The notes beneath the pieces are model-generated. The model was not told where the DNA came from. It made no database searches and saw only the letters and a list, made by a program, of their open reading frames with translations. Below are positions 1 to 9,401 of a stretch of 64,000 nt of DNA, piece after piece. The position numbers were made by a program, and so were the translations under genes. Source of the DNA: Nocardioides baculatus (GTDB taxonomy: Bacteria > Actinomycetota > Actinomycetes > Propionibacteriales > Nocardioidaceae); the NCBI RefSeq assembly GCF_016735675.1, contig NZ_JAERSG010000002.1, positions 620,001-684,000 of the forward strand, given 5' to 3'. The first letter of the stretch is position 1. Each line of letters starts with the position of its first letter.

Positions 1-97
1 GTCGGGGCCGATCTACTCGTCTCCAGCGGCCACGGACGGCGTGTCGTGGTCCCTGGACTGCGTGGTGCGTCGAGAAGTCGTTCGGAGCGGCCCTGCC
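1..97. other. Left edge of window, no gene recognised
   Basis: This stretch lies downstream of the tryptophan dioxygenase stop codon. Neither strand gives a convincing coding start with a ribosome binding site, and no hairpin or repeat stands out. A neighbouring kynurenine-pathway gene such as kynureninase could lie just outside the window, but nothing visible here supports it. Confidence 0.4.
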
Positions 98-955
98 CTA
101 CTGGCCGATCCGCGTCCGGACCTCGTAGAGCTCCGGGAAGAAGGTGAGCGACAGCGCCCGGCGGAGGAAGTCGACGCCCGACGAGCCGCCGGTGCCGACC
201 TTGTGGCCGATGACCCGCTGGACGACCTGGAGGTGGCGGAAGCGCCACTGCTGGAAGGCGTCCTCGACGTCGACGAGCTCCTCGCAGGTCTCGTAGACGC
301 CCCAGTGCTCCGCGGGGGCGGCGTACACCTCGGCGAAGACGTCGATGAGGTCGGCGTCGGTCGTGTAGGGCTGGGACCAGTCCCGGTCGAGAAGGCGCGC
401 GGGGATGGCATAGCCCTGGCGTGAGAGGTGGGCGAGGAACTCGTCGTAGAGCGACGGCTCGTGCAACAGCTCGTGCAGGGCGTCGTGCGCGGCGGAGTCG
501 TGGGAGAAGACCTTGACCATGTCGGCGTTCTTGTTGCCGAGGAGGAACTCGACCTCGCGGTACTGCGCGGACTGGAAGCCCGAGCTGGTCGCGAGGAACG
601 GCCTGATCTCCGCGTACTCCGACGGCGTCAGCGTCGCGAGCACGGACCACTGGTCGGTCAGCGTGTGCTGGATGTGCTTGATCCTCGCCATCCGCTTGAG
701 GGCGGGGGAGAGGTCGTCGGTGCGCAGCAGCGCGCGGGCCGAGCGGAGCTCGTGGATCATCAGCTTCATCCAGAGCTCGCTCGTCTGGTGCTGGATGATG
801 AAGAGCAGCTCGTCGTGCTGCGGCGGGTCGGACAACGGGGTCTGCGCTGCGAGCAGCGTGTCGAGGCGGAGGTAGTCGCCGTAGGACATCGACGTCGAGA
901 AATCGCGCTGGATGCCGTCCTCGAGGTCGCGCTTGTGGGGCGTCGCATCTGCCAT
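98..955 (-). CDS. kynA: Tryptophan 2,3-dioxygenase
   Basis: Heme enzyme that opens the indole ring of L-tryptophan with O2 to give N-formylkynurenine, the first step of the kynurenine route. The 285-residue protein carries the family signature around residues 50-66 (IIQHQTSELWMKL), with distal His56. The SGFQSAQYREVE block holds the substrate-binding Arg133. RFRHLQVVQRVIGHKVGTGG supplies the likely heme-ligating His241, matching the Xanthomonas enzyme layout. Length is normal for the bacterial family. The ATG at 955 gives the usual N-terminus. The gene is transcribed toward the left window edge, so operon partners, if any, are out of view. Confidence 0.95.
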   Translation of the reverse strand: MADATPHKRDLEDGIQRDFSTSMSYGDYLRLDTLLAAQTPLSDPPQHDELLFIIQHQTSELWMKLMIHELRSARALLRTDDLSPALKRMARIKHIQHTLTDQWSVLATLTPSEYAEIRPFLATSSGFQSAQYREVEFLLGNKNADMVKVFSHDSAAHDALHELLHEPSLYDEFLAHLSRQGYAIPARLLDRDWSQPYTTDADLIDVFAEVYAAPAEHWGVYETCEELVDVEDAFQQWRFRHLQVVQRVIGHKVGTGGSSGVDFLRRALSLTFFPELYEVRTRIGQ

Positions 956-986
956 GGCGGCAACCTAGTCGACGTACGCTCCGGGG

Positions 987-1244
987 ATGAGCGACGACCT
1001 CGACCTACGCCGCCCCGAGCTGATGGGTGAGACACGGACGGGGACCGTGCGATGGTTCAAGACCGAGAAGGGCTACGGCCGGATCACCGCGGACGACGGC
1101 GAGGTCCTGTTCGTGCACTTCTCGGCCGTGGTCAGGGACGGGTACCGCGCCCTCGAGGCCGACCAGCGGGTGGAGTTCGTGTGGCGGGGCACGCTCGGCG
1201 CCCACGGTCGCCACGCCGCCGAGGACGTGCGCGTCCTGGGCTGA
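987..1244 (+). CDS. Cold-shock-domain protein
   Basis: Small nucleic-acid-binding OB-fold protein. The motif order TGTVRWFKTEKGYGRI (RNP1 region) and EVLFVHFSAV (RNP2 region) is that of CspA-type domains. RNP1 reads KGYGRI instead of the usual KGFGFI, which removes one stacking aromatic. The ATG at 987 gives 85 residues with a 12-residue extension before the domain. A second ATG at 1023 would give the canonical short N-terminus. Neither has a strong ribosome binding site, so the start is uncertain. It is divergent from kynA with 31 bp between the starts. Whether it is cold-induced cannot be told from sequence. Confidence 0.85.
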   Translation: MSDDLDLRRPELMGETRTGTVRWFKTEKGYGRITADDGEVLFVHFSAVVRDGYRALEADQRVEFVWRGTLGAHGRHAAEDVRVLG

Positions 1245-1278
1245 CCGCGCGTCGGTGGGCTGGTCTACCGTCGTCACC

Positions 1279-2223
1279 ATGGCCAGCCCCACCAGCCTTG
1301 ACGACGGGGGGCGCACGCGCACGTGGGTGCCCGACTGGCCGTGCGCGCCCGCCCAGGTCCTGCGTCCGCAGCGCCGCGGCGCCGGGGACCCGACGCAGCG
1401 GCACGAGGAGTCCGGTCGGATCTGGCGTGCCATGCGTACGCCGACGGGGCCGGCGTCGCTGTGCATCCAGCCGCGCCCCTCGACGGGCGACGTCCTCGGG
1501 CGCGCGTGGGGGCCGGGTGCGGAGTGGGCGCTCGACCGGATGCCGTCGCTGCTCGGCGCCGACGACGACCCGACCGGCTTCGAGCCCCACCACCCCGAGG
1601 TCGCGGCGGGATGGAGCCGCCACCAGCACTGGCGGATCGGTGCGACCGGTCTCGTGATGGAGGCGCTGTTGCCGTCGATCCTCGAGCAGAAGGTGACCGG
1701 CAAGCAGGCGTTCGGTTCGTTCCGCGAGCTGGTCCGGCGCCACGGCGAGCCCGCCCCGGGGCCCGTCGCGTCGCTGCGGCTGATGCTCCAGCCGACCCCT
1801 GCGGTGATCGCGTCGATCCCGTCGTGGGAGTGGCTGCGGCTCGGCGTCCAACCTGCGCAGTCGCGCACCGTCGTGACTGCCTGCCGGCTCGCCGCGTCGC
1901 TCGAGCGGATCACGCAGGTGTCGCACGAGGAGGCCGACCAGCGGCTCCGCACCGTCCGTGGCATCGGCGTCTGGACGAGCGCGGAGGTGCGCCAGCGCGC
2001 GCTCGGCGACGCCGACGCGGTCAGCTACGGCGACTACCACCTCGCCAACTGGGTCGGCTGGGCGCTCGTCGGCCACGACATCACCGACGACGAGATGGCC
2101 GTCCTGCTCGAGCCCTACAAGCCCCAGCGGGGCAGGGCCGCCGCGATGGCGATGGCGGGCGGGCAGAGCCGTCCGCGCCGCGGGCCGCGGATGAGCATCC
2201 CGACCCACCTGCCGACCCGCTAG
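1279..2223 (+). CDS. AlkA-like DNA-3-methyladenine glycosylase (HhH-GPD)
   Basis: Base-excision repair glycosylase of the helix-hairpin-helix-GPD superfamily, expected to remove alkylated purines from DNA. In the 314-residue product the segment near residues 136-140 (EQKVT) matches the glycosylase EQ/QQ motif. The hairpin LRTVRGIGVWTS lies at about 223-234. GDYHLAN places the catalytic aspartate at Asp252. There is no Ada domain and no Fe-S cysteine cluster, so it is neither an AlkA-Ada fusion nor an endonuclease III. The ATG at 1279 is chosen because the upstream extension of the frame overlaps the cold-shock gene. It converges on the phospholipase D gene with a 1-bp gap. Confidence 0.85.
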   Translation: MASPTSLDDGGRTRTWVPDWPCAPAQVLRPQRRGAGDPTQRHEESGRIWRAMRTPTGPASLCIQPRPSTGDVLGRAWGPGAEWALDRMPSLLGADDDPTGFEPHHPEVAAGWSRHQHWRIGATGLVMEALLPSILEQKVTGKQAFGSFRELVRRHGEPAPGPVASLRLMLQPTPAVIASIPSWEWLRLGVQPAQSRTVVTACRLAASLERITQVSHEEADQRLRTVRGIGVWTSAEVRQRALGDADAVSYGDYHLANWVGWALVGHDITDDEMAVLLEPYKPQRGRAAAMAMAGGQSRPRRGPRMSIPTHLPTR

Positions 2224-2224
2224 G

Positions 2225-3475
2225 TCACAGCAGGGGGCGCAGCGGAGCGAGGAAGCTCTCGGTGAACTTCCGGTTGAGGTCGCGGGCCTGCCACTCGTCG
2301 AGGGTCAGCTCGAGGCAGTTGGTCTCGTCGGTCCGGAACACCTTCTCCATCACCGCCGCGAAGTCCGGGTCGATCACCTCGAGGTTGATCTCGTAGTTGC
2401 CCTGGAGGCTGAGCCGGTCGATGTTGGCGGTGCCGACGGTCGCCCAGCTGCCGTCGATGGTCGCGGTCTTCGCGTGCACCATCGCGTCCTTGAAGCGCAG
2501 GATCCGCACGCCCGCCGCGAGCAGCTGGCCGTAGTAGCCGCGCGAGATCCAGTCGGCCACGATGTGGTTGCTCTTCAGCGGCAGCAGGATGCGTACGTCG
2601 ACCCCGCGACGCGCCGCGTCGGCCAGCGCGTCGACGAAGTCCTGGTCGGGCAGGAAGTAGGCGGTGGTCAGCCAGACGTTGCGGCTGGAGCGGTTGATCG
2701 CCTCGAGGTACATGCTGCGGATCGGGAAGTTCCACTGCCGCGGGATGTTGCGGTGGATCCTGATCTGCGGGTCCCAGTCGGACGCCGTCTCCAGCAGCAG
2801 CGGCCGCTCGCTGCGGGTGAGCCGACGGCGGCGGTTGAGGTTCCAGAAGTCGGCGAAGGCGCGCTTCATGTCCCAGACCCCCGGCCCGGTGATCCGCACG
2901 TGGGTGTCGCGCCACTCGGTGGCGTAGGCCGAGCCGATGTTGTAGCCGCCGAGGAAGGCGACCTCCTCGTCGACGACCAGCATCTTGCGGTGGTTGCGGC
3001 CGTAGCGGCGCAGGTCCCAGAAGCGCAGGCCGGCGTTCCAGATCGGGTAGCGCATGACCTTCAGCGACGCCGGGAACCTCTTGAACGCCGGTGACACGAC
3101 GACGTTGGCGAAGCCGTCGTAGATGCAGTGCACGTCGACCCCGCGGGCGGCGGCCGCGGCCAGGGCGGACTTGAACTTCCACCCGATCTCGTCGCCCTTC
3201 CAGATGTAGGTCTCGAAGAGGATCTGCTTCTTGGCGCCGTCGATCGCGGCGAGCATGTCGTCGTAGAGGTCGCGCCCGAAGGTGTACGTCGTGATGAGCC
3301 CGGCGCCCACCGGCACTGTCTCGGGGGGCGACACCGGGAAGGGCTTCGGCTTCTTGCCACGCCGGCGGTAGGAGTCGACGAGCGACAGGGCGATGGCGAC
3401 CGCGAGCTGGAGGCCGAGCAGCATGAGCAGGCTGCGCCGCACGGCGGTCAGTGTGCGGGCGACGGTCACGCGCAC
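2225..3475 (-). CDS. Phospholipase D-like / cardiolipin synthase-type protein
   Basis: Membrane-anchored phosphatidyltransferase-type enzyme. The 416-residue protein has an N-terminal hydrophobic segment (about residues 16-33). Two HKD motifs follow: HRKMLVVDE (His162, Lys164, Asp169) and HAKTATIDGSW (His334, Lys336, Asp341). The paired motifs and length fit bacterial cardiolipin synthases of the Cls type, which join two phosphatidylglycerols. A phospholipase or other phosphodiesterase activity cannot be excluded, because the fold is shared. Only one N-terminal membrane segment is visible, where classical Cls has two. It is divergent from the next gene with 57 bp between the starts. Confidence 0.85.
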   Translation of the reverse strand: MRVTVARTLTAVRRSLLMLLGLQLAVAIALSLVDSYRRRGKKPKPFPVSPPETVPVGAGLITTYTFGRDLYDDMLAAIDGAKKQILFETYIWKGDEIGWKFKSALAAAAARGVDVHCIYDGFANVVVSPAFKRFPASLKVMRYPIWNAGLRFWDLRRYGRNHRKMLVVDEEVAFLGGYNIGSAYATEWRDTHVRITGPGVWDMKRAFADFWNLNRRRRLTRSERPLLLETASDWDPQIRIHRNIPRQWNFPIRSMYLEAINRSSRNVWLTTAYFLPDQDFVDALADAARRGVDVRILLPLKSNHIVADWISRGYYGQLLAAGVRILRFKDAMVHAKTATIDGSWATVGTANIDRLSLQGNYEINLEVIDPDFAAVMEKVFRTDETNCLELTLDEWQARDLNRKFTESFLAPLRPLL

Positions 3476-3532
3476 AATCTAGCGAGGGGGTGCGCGTGGT
3501 CGGCCCCGCCCCGGATGGCAACATGCGGCCCC

Positions 3533-4117
3533 ATGCGTCGCCTCGTCTACCTGGTCGCCGTCACGCTCGACGGGTTCATCGCGGGACCCGACGGAGGGGA
3601 CCCCAGCGGAGCCGACTTCTTTCCGGTCACGCCCGACCTGGTCGAGCACCTGGTCACCTCTTGGCCGGAGACGCTGCCGGGACCGGCCCGCGACGCGTCG
3701 GGTCTCAGCGGTCCCGGTGCGCGGTTCGACACGGTGGTCGAGGGCCGCGCGTCGTACGACGTCGGGCTGGCCGCCGGTCTCACGGACGCCTACCCGCACC
3801 TGCGCCACCTCGTCGTCTCCCGGTCACTCGCGGGTCGCGACGACCTGCCGGTCGAGGTCGTGGGCGGAGACCCGGTCGAGCGGGTGCGCGAGCTCAAGGC
3901 CGAGGAGGGGAGCGACATCTGGCTCGTCGGCGGCGGAACGCTGGCGCACGCGCTGCTGCCGGAGATCGACCGCCTCGTGCTCAAGGTGAACCCGTCGGTC
4001 ATCGGTGACGGCGTACGCCTCTTCGCCGGTCCGTTCACCCATGCCCGCTTCGAGCACGTCGACCAGGTCGACCTGCCGGGCGGGGTCCGCGTCGTGACGC
4101 TCGACCGCGTGCGCTGA
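3533..4117 (+). CDS. Dihydrofolate reductase-family (RibD C-terminal-like) protein
   Basis: The 194-residue product opens with RRLVYLVAVTLDGFIAGPDG, typical of the RibD C-terminal/DHFR-like reductase fold. It closes with the DIWLVGGGTLAHALL and PEIDRLVLKVNPSVIGDG blocks that bind NADPH in this group. It lacks a deaminase domain, so it is not a full RibD. Stand-alone members are common in actinobacteria and their substrates are unknown. The ATG at 3533 begins the conserved first strand. It converges on a small membrane-protein gene 13 bp downstream. Confidence 0.85.
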   Translation: MRRLVYLVAVTLDGFIAGPDGGDPSGADFFPVTPDLVEHLVTSWPETLPGPARDASGLSGPGARFDTVVEGRASYDVGLAAGLTDAYPHLRHLVVSRSLAGRDDLPVEVVGGDPVERVRELKAEEGSDIWLVGGGTLAHALLPEIDRLVLKVNPSVIGDGVRLFAGPFTHARFEHVDQVDLPGGVRVVTLDRVR

Positions 4118-4130
4118 TCAGGTCGGGTCG

Positions 4131-4361
4131 CTAGCGATCGGCCGGCCGCTTCCTGCGCCAGAGCGGTGCGAGCATGAACCGGGCCACCGTTGAGTCCGGC
4201 CAGAGGTACGACGCGCCGACGAGGAGGCCCAGCCCGATGCCCGCTGCGCCGTACCACGTGCGGCCGTCCTCGATCCCGATGATGCCGAGAGCCGCCCACC
4301 CGAGGGCGAGCACGAGGAAGATCGGCCGGCCTCGCCGACTGGTGTCCGACGACGCCGTCAT
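4131..4361 (-). CDS. Small two-helix membrane protein
   Basis: Unrecognised 76-residue protein. After a short Ser/Thr/Arg-rich cytoplasmic start it has two hydrophobic helices (about residues 14-30 and 40-52) separated by an IEDGRTWYG turn. A basic tail ends in WRRKRPADR. The ATG at 4361 is used because the upstream part of the frame runs into the kinase-like gene. The start lies 3 bp before the stop of that gene on the same strand, so the two may be co-transcribed. The function is unknown. Confidence 0.65.
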   Translation of the reverse strand: MTASSDTSRRGRPIFLVLALGWAALGIIGIEDGRTWYGAAGIGLGLLVGASYLWPDSTVARFMLAPLWRRKRPADR

Positions 4362-4363
4362 GG

Positions 4364-5173
4364 TCAGATCGTAGCCAGCGCGGCGGCATACGTCTGCACG
4401 TCGCACGGGACGTCCGAGAGCACCCGGAAGATGGCGGCGCGCAGCATCGCCTGCCTCCGGACGCCCGTCCGCCACTCGTCGAGCGCGCTGTCGTCGGCGC
4501 CCAGCCACAGCACGGCGTCCAGCACGCAGATCGCCTCGGCCCAGAGCGCCGGGCGCCAGGAGGGCGAGAAGTCGATGACGAACGGGACGCCGGACGCGTC
4601 GAGCAGCACGTTGCCGGCGAGGTCGGCGTGGACGAGCTGGTCACGGCCGAGGTCGGAGTCGTCCAGGCCGTCGACGAGGCGCGCCACGAGGTCGGCCAGC
4701 CCGGGCTCGGGCCGACCCGCCGCCGCCTCCCTCGCCAGCCCGGGGTCGTACGCCGCGCGCTCCGCGTCGGCCCACTGGCCGGTCCGGTCGTCGAGGCCGG
4801 GGGGCCGCTCGGGGACCTCGCTCGCCAGATGGGCATGGAGGAGGTGTGCCGTGGCCCGGAGGATCGCGAGGTCGTGGCACGGCGTCGCACCCGGCTCGAA
4901 GCGGGTCGCCGCCCACCCGTCGACGGCCAGGTTGCCATCCCGGGCGGGGACGGGCAGCGCCAGGCGCACGGACCGCGGGACCTCCTCGTCGAGGCGTACG
5001 GCGAGCCGGGCCTGGACCGGGGCGAGCCACGACCCGGACGCGTCGTGGCCGGGCTTCAGCACGAGGTCACCGGCCCGCCAGCTCGTCCCGCGACCGCCGT
5101 CGAGCGGTTCGAGCACGCCCTCGGCGGCGAACAGGTCGAGGACGTGGTCCGGGGGCTGCGACGGATGGGGCAC
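4364..5173 (-). CDS. Aminoglycoside-phosphotransferase-like protein
   Basis: Kinase-fold protein of 269 residues. The catalytic loop reads LVHADLAGNVLLD (H-x-D-x4-N) and the metal-binding DFSPSWRP segment replaces the usual DFG-like D-W/F. The N-terminal GRGTSWRAGDLVLKPG region resembles the nucleotide-binding strands, with Lys40 as the candidate ATP lysine. It resembles the actinobacterial uncharacterised group often labelled TIGR02569. The substrate is unknown and antibiotic modification should not be assumed. A GTG at 5173 is taken as start because it gives the family-like N-terminus; no ATG is available nearby. Confidence 0.7.
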   Translation of the reverse strand: MPHPSQPPDHVLDLFAAEGVLEPLDGGRGTSWRAGDLVLKPGHDASGSWLAPVQARLAVRLDEEVPRSVRLALPVPARDGNLAVDGWAATRFEPGATPCHDLAILRATAHLLHAHLASEVPERPPGLDDRTGQWADAERAAYDPGLAREAAAGRPEPGLADLVARLVDGLDDSDLGRDQLVHADLAGNVLLDASGVPFVIDFSPSWRPALWAEAICVLDAVLWLGADDSALDEWRTGVRRQAMLRAAIFRVLSDVPCDVQTYAAALATI

Positions 5174-5277
5174 CGCCCGAGCGTAGGGCTGCGCACGACG
5201 TGGGCAGTTCGCGGTCTCGGAGTGATCGGCCACGCTCGGCCCGGCGTCTGATCGACCGAACTGCCTTCCCAGGACCG

Positions 5278-6090
5278 TCAGCGGCGGTAGACGACCTCGG
5301 CCGGACTGTTCGCGTGGGCGTAGCGGAGGACCAGCACGCGCCGACCGGCCGGCCCGCGTAGCTCCAGGACGGGCTCCCCGATCACGCTGCCGAGCGCGAT
5401 CTCCTGCCGCGTCGGCTCCACGCCGCAGCTCCCGGACGCGGCCGAGCGGGTGATCGCCGGAGCTCCGTGCCACTCGCGCCACCGGCCGCGCGTCGTCACG
5501 CAGCCGTTGCTCGTCGTGAACCGGCCACCGTTCGGGCTGCTCTCGTCGAACCGGACGAAGGGGCGGTGCCCACGTCTCCAGGTCGCGCGCCGGGTGGTGC
5601 CGGAGTCGTCGGTGTACGACGTCACCCACCAGGTGCGCCCGACGACCCGGGCGCGGGGCCAGAGCGGCTCGCGGCGCAGCTCGAGCACCACGCCATCGCC
5701 GGTCAGCATCAGCGTGTCGCCGTCGCGTGACACCGTCCCGACGTCGTCGAGGGCGGACAGGTAGGCCGACTCGAGGGCCTCGGGCTCCTCCCCGCACCCC
5801 ATGAGGGTCCGGCTGATCCCGTCGCCCGTGACGGCGAAGGAGTCGCCGTGGACCTCGTAGTCGGAGCCGTAGTCGTTGCACGGCGCCGTGCCGCCGAAGC
5901 CGTCGTCGTCGAAGAACAGCGTGACGTGGGTGTGGCGGGTGACGGTCAGTGGCCCGTCCGGGGTGCTTCCCGACGCCAGGACCCAGGAGCCCAGCACGTC
6001 GACGTCCGTCTCGGTGCCGGCGGCCGAGCATCCGGCGGCCGCGAGCCCGCACGTCAGTGCCACCGCGGCTGCTGCTCGTCGTACCCCCAT
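5278..6090 (-). CDS. Lipoprotein with META (HslJ-like) domains
   Basis: Secreted lipoprotein of 270 residues. The N-terminus is a lipoprotein signal with lipobox LAAAGC, so the mature chain would start at the Cys near residue 20. Two related beta-rich segments follow. The first is near residues 28-120 (LGSWVLAS, FDDDGFGGTAPCNDYGSDY, ISRTLMGC). The second is near 127-215 (GRTWWVTSYTD, GGRFTTSNGCVTTRGRW). Both have the N-x-C and L-x-C pattern of META/HslJ domains. The role is probably at the cell surface but is not defined. The ATG at 6090 directly precedes the signal peptide. Confidence 0.75.
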   Translation of the reverse strand: MGVRRAAAAVALTCGLAAAGCSAAGTETDVDVLGSWVLASGSTPDGPLTVTRHTHVTLFFDDDGFGGTAPCNDYGSDYEVHGDSFAVTGDGISRTLMGCGEEPEALESAYLSALDDVGTVSRDGDTLMLTGDGVVLELRREPLWPRARVVGRTWWVTSYTDDSGTTRRATWRRGHRPFVRFDESSPNGGRFTTSNGCVTTRGRWREWHGAPAITRSAASGSCGVEPTRQEIALGSVIGEPVLELRGPAGRRVLVLRYAHANSPAEVVYRR

Positions 6091-6174
6091 GGCAGCAGTG
6101 TGGACGACCCGGGTCACGACGGGGTCACGACCGGCGAACGCCCCGCTGTCGGTGGTGGCCCGTAGGCTCGACGC

Positions 6175-8304
6175 ATGCGTCCAGTCACCGATCTCCAGCG
6201 CCGGGTGGCCCCCTTCAAGGTCGAGTCCGACTACGAGCCGTCCGGCGACCAGCCGGCCGCGATCAAGGAGATCGTCGGGCGGATCAACGCCGGTGAGCAG
6301 GACGTCGTGCTGCTCGGTGCGACCGGCACCGGCAAGACCGCGACGGTCGCCTGGGTGGCCGAGCAGGTCCAGCGCCCGGTGCTCGTGCTCCAGCCCAACA
6401 AGACGCTGGCCGCGCAGTTCGCCAACGAGCTGCGCCAGCTCTTCCCGCACAACGCGGTCGAGTACTTCGTCTCCTACTACGACTACTACCAGCCCGAGGC
6501 CTACGTCCCCCAGACCGACACCTACATCGAGAAGGACTCCTCGATCAACGAGGAGGTCGAGCGGCTGAGGCACAGCGCGACCAACAGCCTGCTCACCCGC
6601 CGCGACACGATCGTGGTCTCGACGGTGTCCTGCATCTACGGCCTCGGCACCCCGCAGGAGTACGTCGACCGGATGCTGCGGCTCAAGGTCGGGGAGGAGC
6701 ACGACCGCGACTCGGTGCTGCGCCGCCTGGTGGAGATCCAGTACACCCGCAACGACATGTCCTTCACCCGCGGCACCTTCCGGGTCCGCGGCGACACCCT
6801 CGAGATCTTCCCGGTCTACGAGGAGCTCGCCGTGCGCGTCGAGTTCTTCGGCGACGAGATCGAGCGGCTGATGACCCTCCACCCGATCACCGGCGAGGTG
6901 ATCTCCGAGGACACCGAGCTGCACGTCTTCCCCGCCACCCACTACGTCGCCGGTCCCGAGCGGATGGAGAAGGCGATCACGGGCATCGAGCTCGAGCTCG
7001 CCGACCAGCTCGCCGTGTTCGAGAAGCAGGGCAAGCTGCTCGAGGCGCAGCGGCTGCGGATGCGCACCACCTACGACGTCGAGATGATGCGCCAGGTCGG
7101 CTCGTGCTCCGGCATCGAGAACTACTCGATGCACATGGACGGCCGCAAGCCCGGCAGTGCACCCAACACGCTGCTCGACTACTTCCCCGAGGACTTCGTG
7201 CTCGTCGTCGACGAGTCCCACGTCGCCGTGCCGCAGATCGGTGGGATGTACGAAGGCGACATGTCGCGCAAGCGCAACCTCGTCGACCACGGCTTCCGGC
7301 TCCCGAGCGCGATGGACAACCGGCCGCTGCGGTGGGAGGAGTTCCTCGACCGGATCGGCCAGACGATCTACCTGTCGGCGACCCCTGGCAACTACGAGCT
7401 CGACAAGGTCGGCGGCATCGACGGCACCGTCCAGCAGATCATCCGCCCGACGGGCCTGATCGACCCCGAGGTCGTCGTCAAGCCGACCAAGGGCCAGATC
7501 GACGACCTGATCCACGAGATCCGCACCCGCTCCGAGAAGGGTGAGCGCGTGCTGGTCACGACGCTCACGAAGAAGATGTCGGAGGACCTCACCGACTACC
7601 TCCTCGATGCCGGCATCCGCACCCGCTACCTCCACTCCGAGGTCGACACGCTGCGTCGCATCGAGCTGCTGCGCGAGCTGCGGATGGGGGAGTACGACGT
7701 CCTCGTCGGCATCAACCTGCTCCGCGAGGGCCTCGACCTGCCCGAGGTGTCCCTGGTCGCGATCCTCGACGCCGACAAGGAGGGCTTTCTGCGCTCCGAC
7801 AAGTCGCTCATCCAGACCATCGGCCGCGCGGCCCGCAACGTCTCCGGTCAGGTCCACATGTACGCCGACAAGATCACGCCCTCGATGGAGATGGCGATCG
7901 GCGAGACCAACCGTCGCCGCACGATTCAGGTCGCCTACAACACCGAGCGCGGGATCGACCCCCAGCCGCTGCGCAAGAAGATCGCCGACATCACCGAGAT
8001 GCTCGCCCGCGAGGACGAGAACACCGAGGCGCTGCTCAAGACCTGGGCCGACGTCGGCCAGAAGGGTCGCGCCGGCGGGGTCAAGGCCGGCAAGTCACCG
8101 ACGCCAGCCCTCTCGCGGATCCACGCGGACCAGCCCGACACCGCCGGTATCCCGTCCGCCGACCTCGCCGAGCTCATCCAGGGACTCACCGACCAGATGA
8201 AGCAGGCCGCCGCCGACCTCCAGTTCGAGGTGGCCGCCCGCCTGCGCGACGAGATCTCCGACCTCAAGAAGGAGCTCCGCCAGATGATGGAAGCGACGAA
8301 GTGA
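6175..8304 (+). CDS. uvrB: UvrABC excinuclease subunit B
   Basis: Damage-verification helicase-like subunit of nucleotide excision repair. UvrA loads it on DNA and it recruits UvrC. The 709-residue protein has Walker A GATGTGKT at 48-55. The beta-hairpin region [16 protein letters not shown] inserts between strands near the lesion. The Walker B-like box is VVDESHV. Helicase motifs V/VI include [14 protein letters not shown] and [11 protein letters not shown]-terminal UVR motif (about 665-700) is used to bind UvrC. No LexA box is visible in the 84 bp upstream, unlike uvrA in this window. uvrA and uvrC lie 21 and 27 kb downstream. Confidence 0.98.
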   Translation: MRPVTDLQRRVAPFKVESDYEPSGDQPAAIKEIVGRINAGEQDVVLLGATGTGKTATVAWVAEQVQRPVLVLQPNKTLAAQFANELRQLFPHNAVEYFVSYYDYYQPEAYVPQTDTYIEKDSSINEEVERLRHSATNSLLTRRDTIVVSTVSCIYGLGTPQEYVDRMLRLKVGEEHDRDSVLRRLVEIQYTRNDMSFTRGTFRVRGDTLEIFPVYEELAVRVEFFGDEIERLMTLHPITGEVISEDTELHVFPATHYVAGPERMEKAITGIELELADQLAVFEKQGKLLEAQRLRMRTTYDVEMMRQVGSCSGIENYSMHMDGRKPGSAPNTLLDYFPEDFVLVVDESHVAVPQIGGMYEGDMSRKRNLVDHGFRLPSAMDNRPLRWEEFLDRIGQTIYLSATPGNYELDKVGGIDGTVQQIIRPTGLIDPEVVVKPTKGQIDDLIHEIRTRSEKGERVLVTTLTKKMSEDLTDYLLDAGIRTRYLHSEVDTLRRIELLRELRMGEYDVLVGINLLREGLDLPEVSLVAILDADKEGFLRSDKSLIQTIGRAARNVSGQVHMYADKITPSMEMAIGETNRRRTIQVAYNTERGIDPQPLRKKIADITEMLAREDENTEALLKTWADVGQKGRAGGVKAGKSPTPALSRIHADQPDTAGIPSADLAELIQGLTDQMKQAAADLQFEVAARLRDEISDLKKELRQMMEATK

Positions 8305-8340
8305 AGAGGGGGCCACGAAGCGACGACAGTGCGGTGACTG

Positions 8341-8395
8341 TGGTGCGGGAGACGCACCAGGAACACCGCACAAGCCTCGGCGCCGCGGGGGCGCC
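8341..8395. terminator. Two GC hairpins between convergent genes
   Basis: Two back-to-back stem-loops fill the gap between uvrB and the convergent NmrA-like gene. The first pairs TGGTGCG (8341-8347) with CGCACCA (8353-8359) over a 5-nt loop. The second pairs GGCGCC (8379-8384) with GGCGCC (8390-8395) over GCGGG. There is no U tract, as is common in actinobacteria. They probably serve transcription termination from both sides; this is inferred from position and structure only. Confidence 0.5.
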
Positions 8396-8398
8396 CGC

Positions 8399-9313
8399 CT
8401 AGTGGGCTGCGGCCGCAGACGCGGCCCGTGAGAACTTGTCCTCCACCGAGGTGAACCTCAGGTCGGGGTAGCGGTCGTTGTCGAGCGAGCCGAGCCGGAC
8501 CCGCCCGGAGAACATGTCGCGGGTGTACTGCATGCCCTGCCACGCGGGGAAGACCGCGCCGTGCTCCGGGGCGATGGTCCTGATCGCGCTGATCATCAGG
8601 CCGAGGGTCCGGATGGTGCCCACGGGCAGCGGGCGGTAGCGCTCGCCGGTCGTCCGCGAGAGGACGCCGGCCAGGTCGCGGACGCTCAGGGTGTCCCCGG
8701 CGACCTGGAGCACGCGTGGCGTGGTGGGGTCGAGCGCTGCTTCAGCGGTGAAATCCGCGACGTCGTCCTTGGTGGTGAAGTCGAGCAGCTGGTCGGCGCT
8801 CTGCCAGTAGAGCACCCGCCGGATCCGCCGCTGGATGATCGGCATCTCGGCTCCCAGCATGTCCATGAAGGCGCCGTTGAGGATCGAGGTCACCTGGATC
8901 GGGGCGCGGTCCGCGCGGCCCATGAACTCGCGTCGGAGGTCCAGGTTGCGGTTGTCGCCCGGCGGGGTGGTGGTGAAGTCGCCCGAGTAGTCGGACGGGA
9001 TGAAGCGGGGCACCCCTGCCGCGACGGCTGCGTCGAGCAGCACGCTCTGCCGGTCGACGATGACGTCGCGGAGCCCGTTGAGCGCGGAGACGACGCAGTC
9101 GGTGCCGCGGCAGGCCTCCGCCGTCGACCAGAGGTCCGTCGCGTCGTGGACGACCGGCTCGGCGCCGAGCTCCCGCACCTCCTGGAGCGCCTCGGGTCCG
9201 GCGTCGTTGCGTACGAGCGCGCGTACGGTCGCTCCCCGCGCCACCAGCGAACGGGTGATCCGGGATCCGAGGTCGCCGGTCGCGCCAGCGACGGTGATGG
9301 TGGGTTGCGGCAT
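8399..9313 (-). CDS. NmrA-like NAD(P)-binding oxidoreductase
   Basis: The 304-residue protein begins with a Rossmann dinucleotide motif, ITVAGATGDLGSRITRSL. An atypical-SDR body of the NmrA/isoflavone-reductase type follows (VVSALNGLRD, FIPSDYSGDF). The YxxxK catalytic pair of classical SDRs is not evident, so it may be a redox sensor or an aromatic-ether/quinone reductase. The ATG at 9313 is chosen because it lies just before the first strand; an 18-residue upstream extension is possible. No partner gene is obvious. The substrate is unknown. Confidence 0.8.
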   Translation of the reverse strand: MPQPTITVAGATGDLGSRITRSLVARGATVRALVRNDAGPEALQEVRELGAEPVVHDATDLWSTAEACRGTDCVVSALNGLRDVIVDRQSVLLDAAVAAGVPRFIPSDYSGDFTTTPPGDNRNLDLRREFMGRADRAPIQVTSILNGAFMDMLGAEMPIIQRRIRRVLYWQSADQLLDFTTKDDVADFTAEAALDPTTPRVLQVAGDTLSVRDLAGVLSRTTGERYRPLPVGTIRTLGLMISAIRTIAPEHGAVFPAWQGMQYTRDMFSGRVRLGSLDNDRYPDLRFTSVEDKFSRAASAAAAH

Positions 9314-9401
9314 GCTGCGACCTCGATCTTCTGGGGGTCGACGAGCCGGTCCCGTCCTGCTCGACACTACGAGCGGGTGGAAAGCGTGCGGACGGTCCGG
9401 G

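Noticed and set aside
4364..5173. Antibiotic-resistance aminoglycoside kinase
   Set aside because: Only the general kinase fold is visible; the DFG-equivalent is DFSP and there is no resistance context.
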